DNA from: Cytophagales bacterium
GTDB lineage: Bacteria > Bacteroidota > Bacteroidia > Cytophagales > Microscillaceae
Assembly: GCA_013298075.1 (NCBI GenBank)
Contig: JAAFJG010000039.1
Span: 1 to 43,326, forward strand
DNA length: 43,326 nucleotides
Direction of reading: 5' to 3'
In this document: positions 42,139 to 43,326 of the stretch, piece by piece
How the letters are laid out: each line of letters begins with the position of its first letter
Position numbering within the stretch: the stretch's first letter is position 1
Made by a program: the position numbers and the translations under genes
The notes under the pieces: generated by a model
Seen by the model: the letters and a program-made list of their open reading frames with translations, nothing else
The model's database searches: none
What the model was told of the DNA's origin: nothing

Positions 42139-42578
42139 CGTTGATTATTTTTAACTATTTCTATCAAAGTATTATTGATTTCGTCCATACATTGATTTCG
42201 TTCAAGATTTAGAATTGCTAATTTTTTGACTACCTCATTTTTTTGTTCATCAGGCACTTTTTCAAATTCATATACCTTTTCTTGTTCGTGCCAAAGCAAA
42301 CAATTCACTTCTGCTAACTTACTAAATACCTCCGCAATACTTCCTTTGATATCTTGTGTTTCGTTTCCTTCTTTTTTATAGACTTTATTGGCAGAAAAAG
42401 AAAGTTTATCTATAGGAATATTACCCAAAATAGCATCATTTAGAAAAACATCAATTTCAAATTTTAGGCTTTTTTCTTGATTATTAAGACTTTCTAAACG
42501 CTGTTTTTCTTCTGTATGATATTGTTTTAGTTTAATGATAGTTAATTTATCACAAAGTGAACCTAATGTTTCAGCCAT
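42135..42578 (-). CDS. Small conserved protein of glycan clusters (DUF6165/DUF4254-like)
   Basis: The product has 147 residues from the ATG at 42578. The ATG at 42629 would overlap the FkbM gene and adds Lys/Tyr-rich residues. LGSLCDKLTIIKLKQYHTEE resembles the 'GEL.DK.tIL.iK.erI' start of DUF6165 proteins, and LLWHEQEKVYEFEKV with LERNQCMDEINNTLIEI resembles DUF4254. Both families accompany ADP-heptose/GT9 glycosyltransferases. It is all-helical, without enzyme motifs. Its stop overlaps the GT9-like start (ATGA), which suggests a partner or regulator of that enzyme. Confidence 0.6.
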   Translation of the reverse strand: MAETLGSLCDKLTIIKLKQYHTEEKQRLESLNNQEKSLKFEIDVFLNDAILGNIPIDKLSFSANKVYKKEGNETQDIKGSIAEVFSKLAEVNCLLWHEQEKVYEFEKVPDEQKNEVVKKLAILNLERNQCMDEINNTLIEIVKNNQR

Positions 42579-42597
42579 AATAGTAAAAGTTTTATTT

Positions 42598-43326
42598 TTA
42601 TAAATATAAATATTTTTCAGGATTATCAAATTGTTCTTTTGCTACAAATATCGTATTGATATAAGTATCAGCATAAATAAAATAATTTTTAGTTAGCATA
42701 AAATCAATCAAATCATTTACTTTTCCTTTGATATGATTTTCGCTATATTGACAAGTTTCAACACAAAAAATAAAAGGTCGATATTTATCAAAATCAATAC
42801 TTTTTAAAACTGCCAAATCAACTCCTTCCACATCAAGAGAAACAAAATGAGGGGCTTTATTATTAAAATATTTTTCAAAAATAGTATGTAATTTCACCAA
42901 TGGAATTTGTAAAACTTCTTTGATTTTATGATTGCCATAACTTTCTCTTATGTTTGCTTCTTCTTTTGAAAGTGTACTCAAAGAAGGTTCATCAAATAAA
43001 TAAAAATCAATATGAGGCGAATCATCAAGCCCAACAGCCACATTTAAACAACTATCATCAGGGCGAATTTTTTTGATATTTTCGCACATATATGGGTCAG
43101 GTTCTATACAAACGCCTCTTTTTCCTTGTAAATAAAATAAATAAGTATTATTACCATAGTTAGGCTGATTTGTGCCAATATCCAAATAGTTAAAGTCATT
43201 TAGTTTAATGGTTTCTATCAAAAAACGAATAATAGCGTCTTCACCTGCTTGTGAATAACTGCGAGGAATGTATTCATTTCTTTTTTTTGGAAAGAAGAAT
43301 CTATAAGGAACTCTTACAATATTTTC
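42598..43326 (-). CDS. FkbM family methyltransferase (N-terminus outside window)
   Basis: The frame stays open from 43221 to the window edge (35 more codons), encoding ...IPRSYSQAGEDAIIRFL, the hallmark 'SySQ.GED.i...L' of FkbM methyltransferases. The TTG at 43221 is thus internal, not a start. FNYLDIGTNQPNYGNNTYLFY is the SAM-binding motif I region, CIEPDP the acidic loop and FVSLDVEGVDLAVLKSIDF a conserved core. FkbM enzymes O-methylate sugars of surface glycans or secondary metabolites. It is the first visible gene of the minus-strand glycan operon; 19 bp separate it from the next gene. Confidence 0.9.
   Translation of the reverse strand, partial: ENIVRVPYRFFFPKKRNEYIPRSYSQAGEDAIIRFLIETIKLNDFNYLDIGTNQPNYGNNTYLFYLQGKRGVCIEPDPYMCENIKKIRPDDSCLNVAVGLDDSPHIDFYLFDEPSLSTLSKEEANIRESYGNHKIKEVLQIPLVKLHTIFEKYFNNKAPHFVSLDVEGVDLAVLKSIDFDKYRPFIFCVETCQYSENHIKGKVNDLIDFMLTKNYFIYADTYINTIFVAKEQFDNPEKYLYL

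Noticed and set aside
43219-43221. TTG as start of the FkbM gene
   Set aside because: The conserved SYSQAGED motif lies upstream in the same frame, so the gene begins beyond the window.

Overview
The window is AT-rich (roughly 30% GC by eye) chromosomal DNA from a member of the Bacteroidota, most likely a gliding Cytophagales-type bacterium. The evidence is a type IX secretion (T9SS) sorting domain on two cargo proteins, a GldH-like gliding lipoprotein, a bacillithiol gene (bshC), a menaquinone gene (menC), kynurenine 3-monooxygenase, and repeated Bacteroidota-type -7 promoter boxes (TAnnTTTG). I saw no rRNA, tRNA, CRISPR array, transposase or phage gene.

Layout. 1-110: tail of a T9SS cargo gene. 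327-13905 (all +): a secreted MORN-repeat protein; a 2671-residue secreted protein with about 15 PKD-like repeats, an Omp28-like module and a T9SS tail; then an outer-membrane barrel, a repeat lipoprotein and an LRR/coiled-coil/transmembrane adenylate cyclase. The signal peptide of the cyclase is present but one base out of frame. 13958-19224 (-): kmo, a serine hydrolase and an FtsI-type transpeptidase with a PASTA domain. 19334-28473: mixed core and orphan genes (AAA ATPase/PD-(D/E)XK protein, menC, PAS histidine kinase, SDR, small winged-helix membrane protein, gldH, bshC, pth, rfaE2). 28713-33383: a probable defence block, made of a compact type II restriction-modification pair and, convergent to it, an LRR-Roc-COR GTPase ending in effector-associated (EAD-type) adaptor domains. 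33480-35339: MsbA-like ABC exporter. 35637-43326: surface-glycan genes (GT4, two GT2, DUF5672, epimerase, GT9-like, a small conserved protein and an FkbM methyltransferase cut by the window end). The last six of these form a tight minus-strand operon.

Repeats. Hairpin-forming repeats sit in the gaps of the right half. One family (arms CCTCCAGAT/ATCTGGAGG) occurs at 30113 and, inverted, at 36802. It also forms the ends of a roughly 300-bp inverted-repeat element at 36796-37094. A GC-rich palindrome lies at 25636-25721 and a perfect 36-bp palindrome at 35531-35566.

The best candidates for something little described are the LRR-Roc-COR-EAD gene beside a new-looking R-M pair, with its LRR array growing by exact 66-bp DNA duplications; the periplasmic-LRR adenylate cyclase encoded with its own outer-membrane partners; and the hairpin element with compensatory stem changes.
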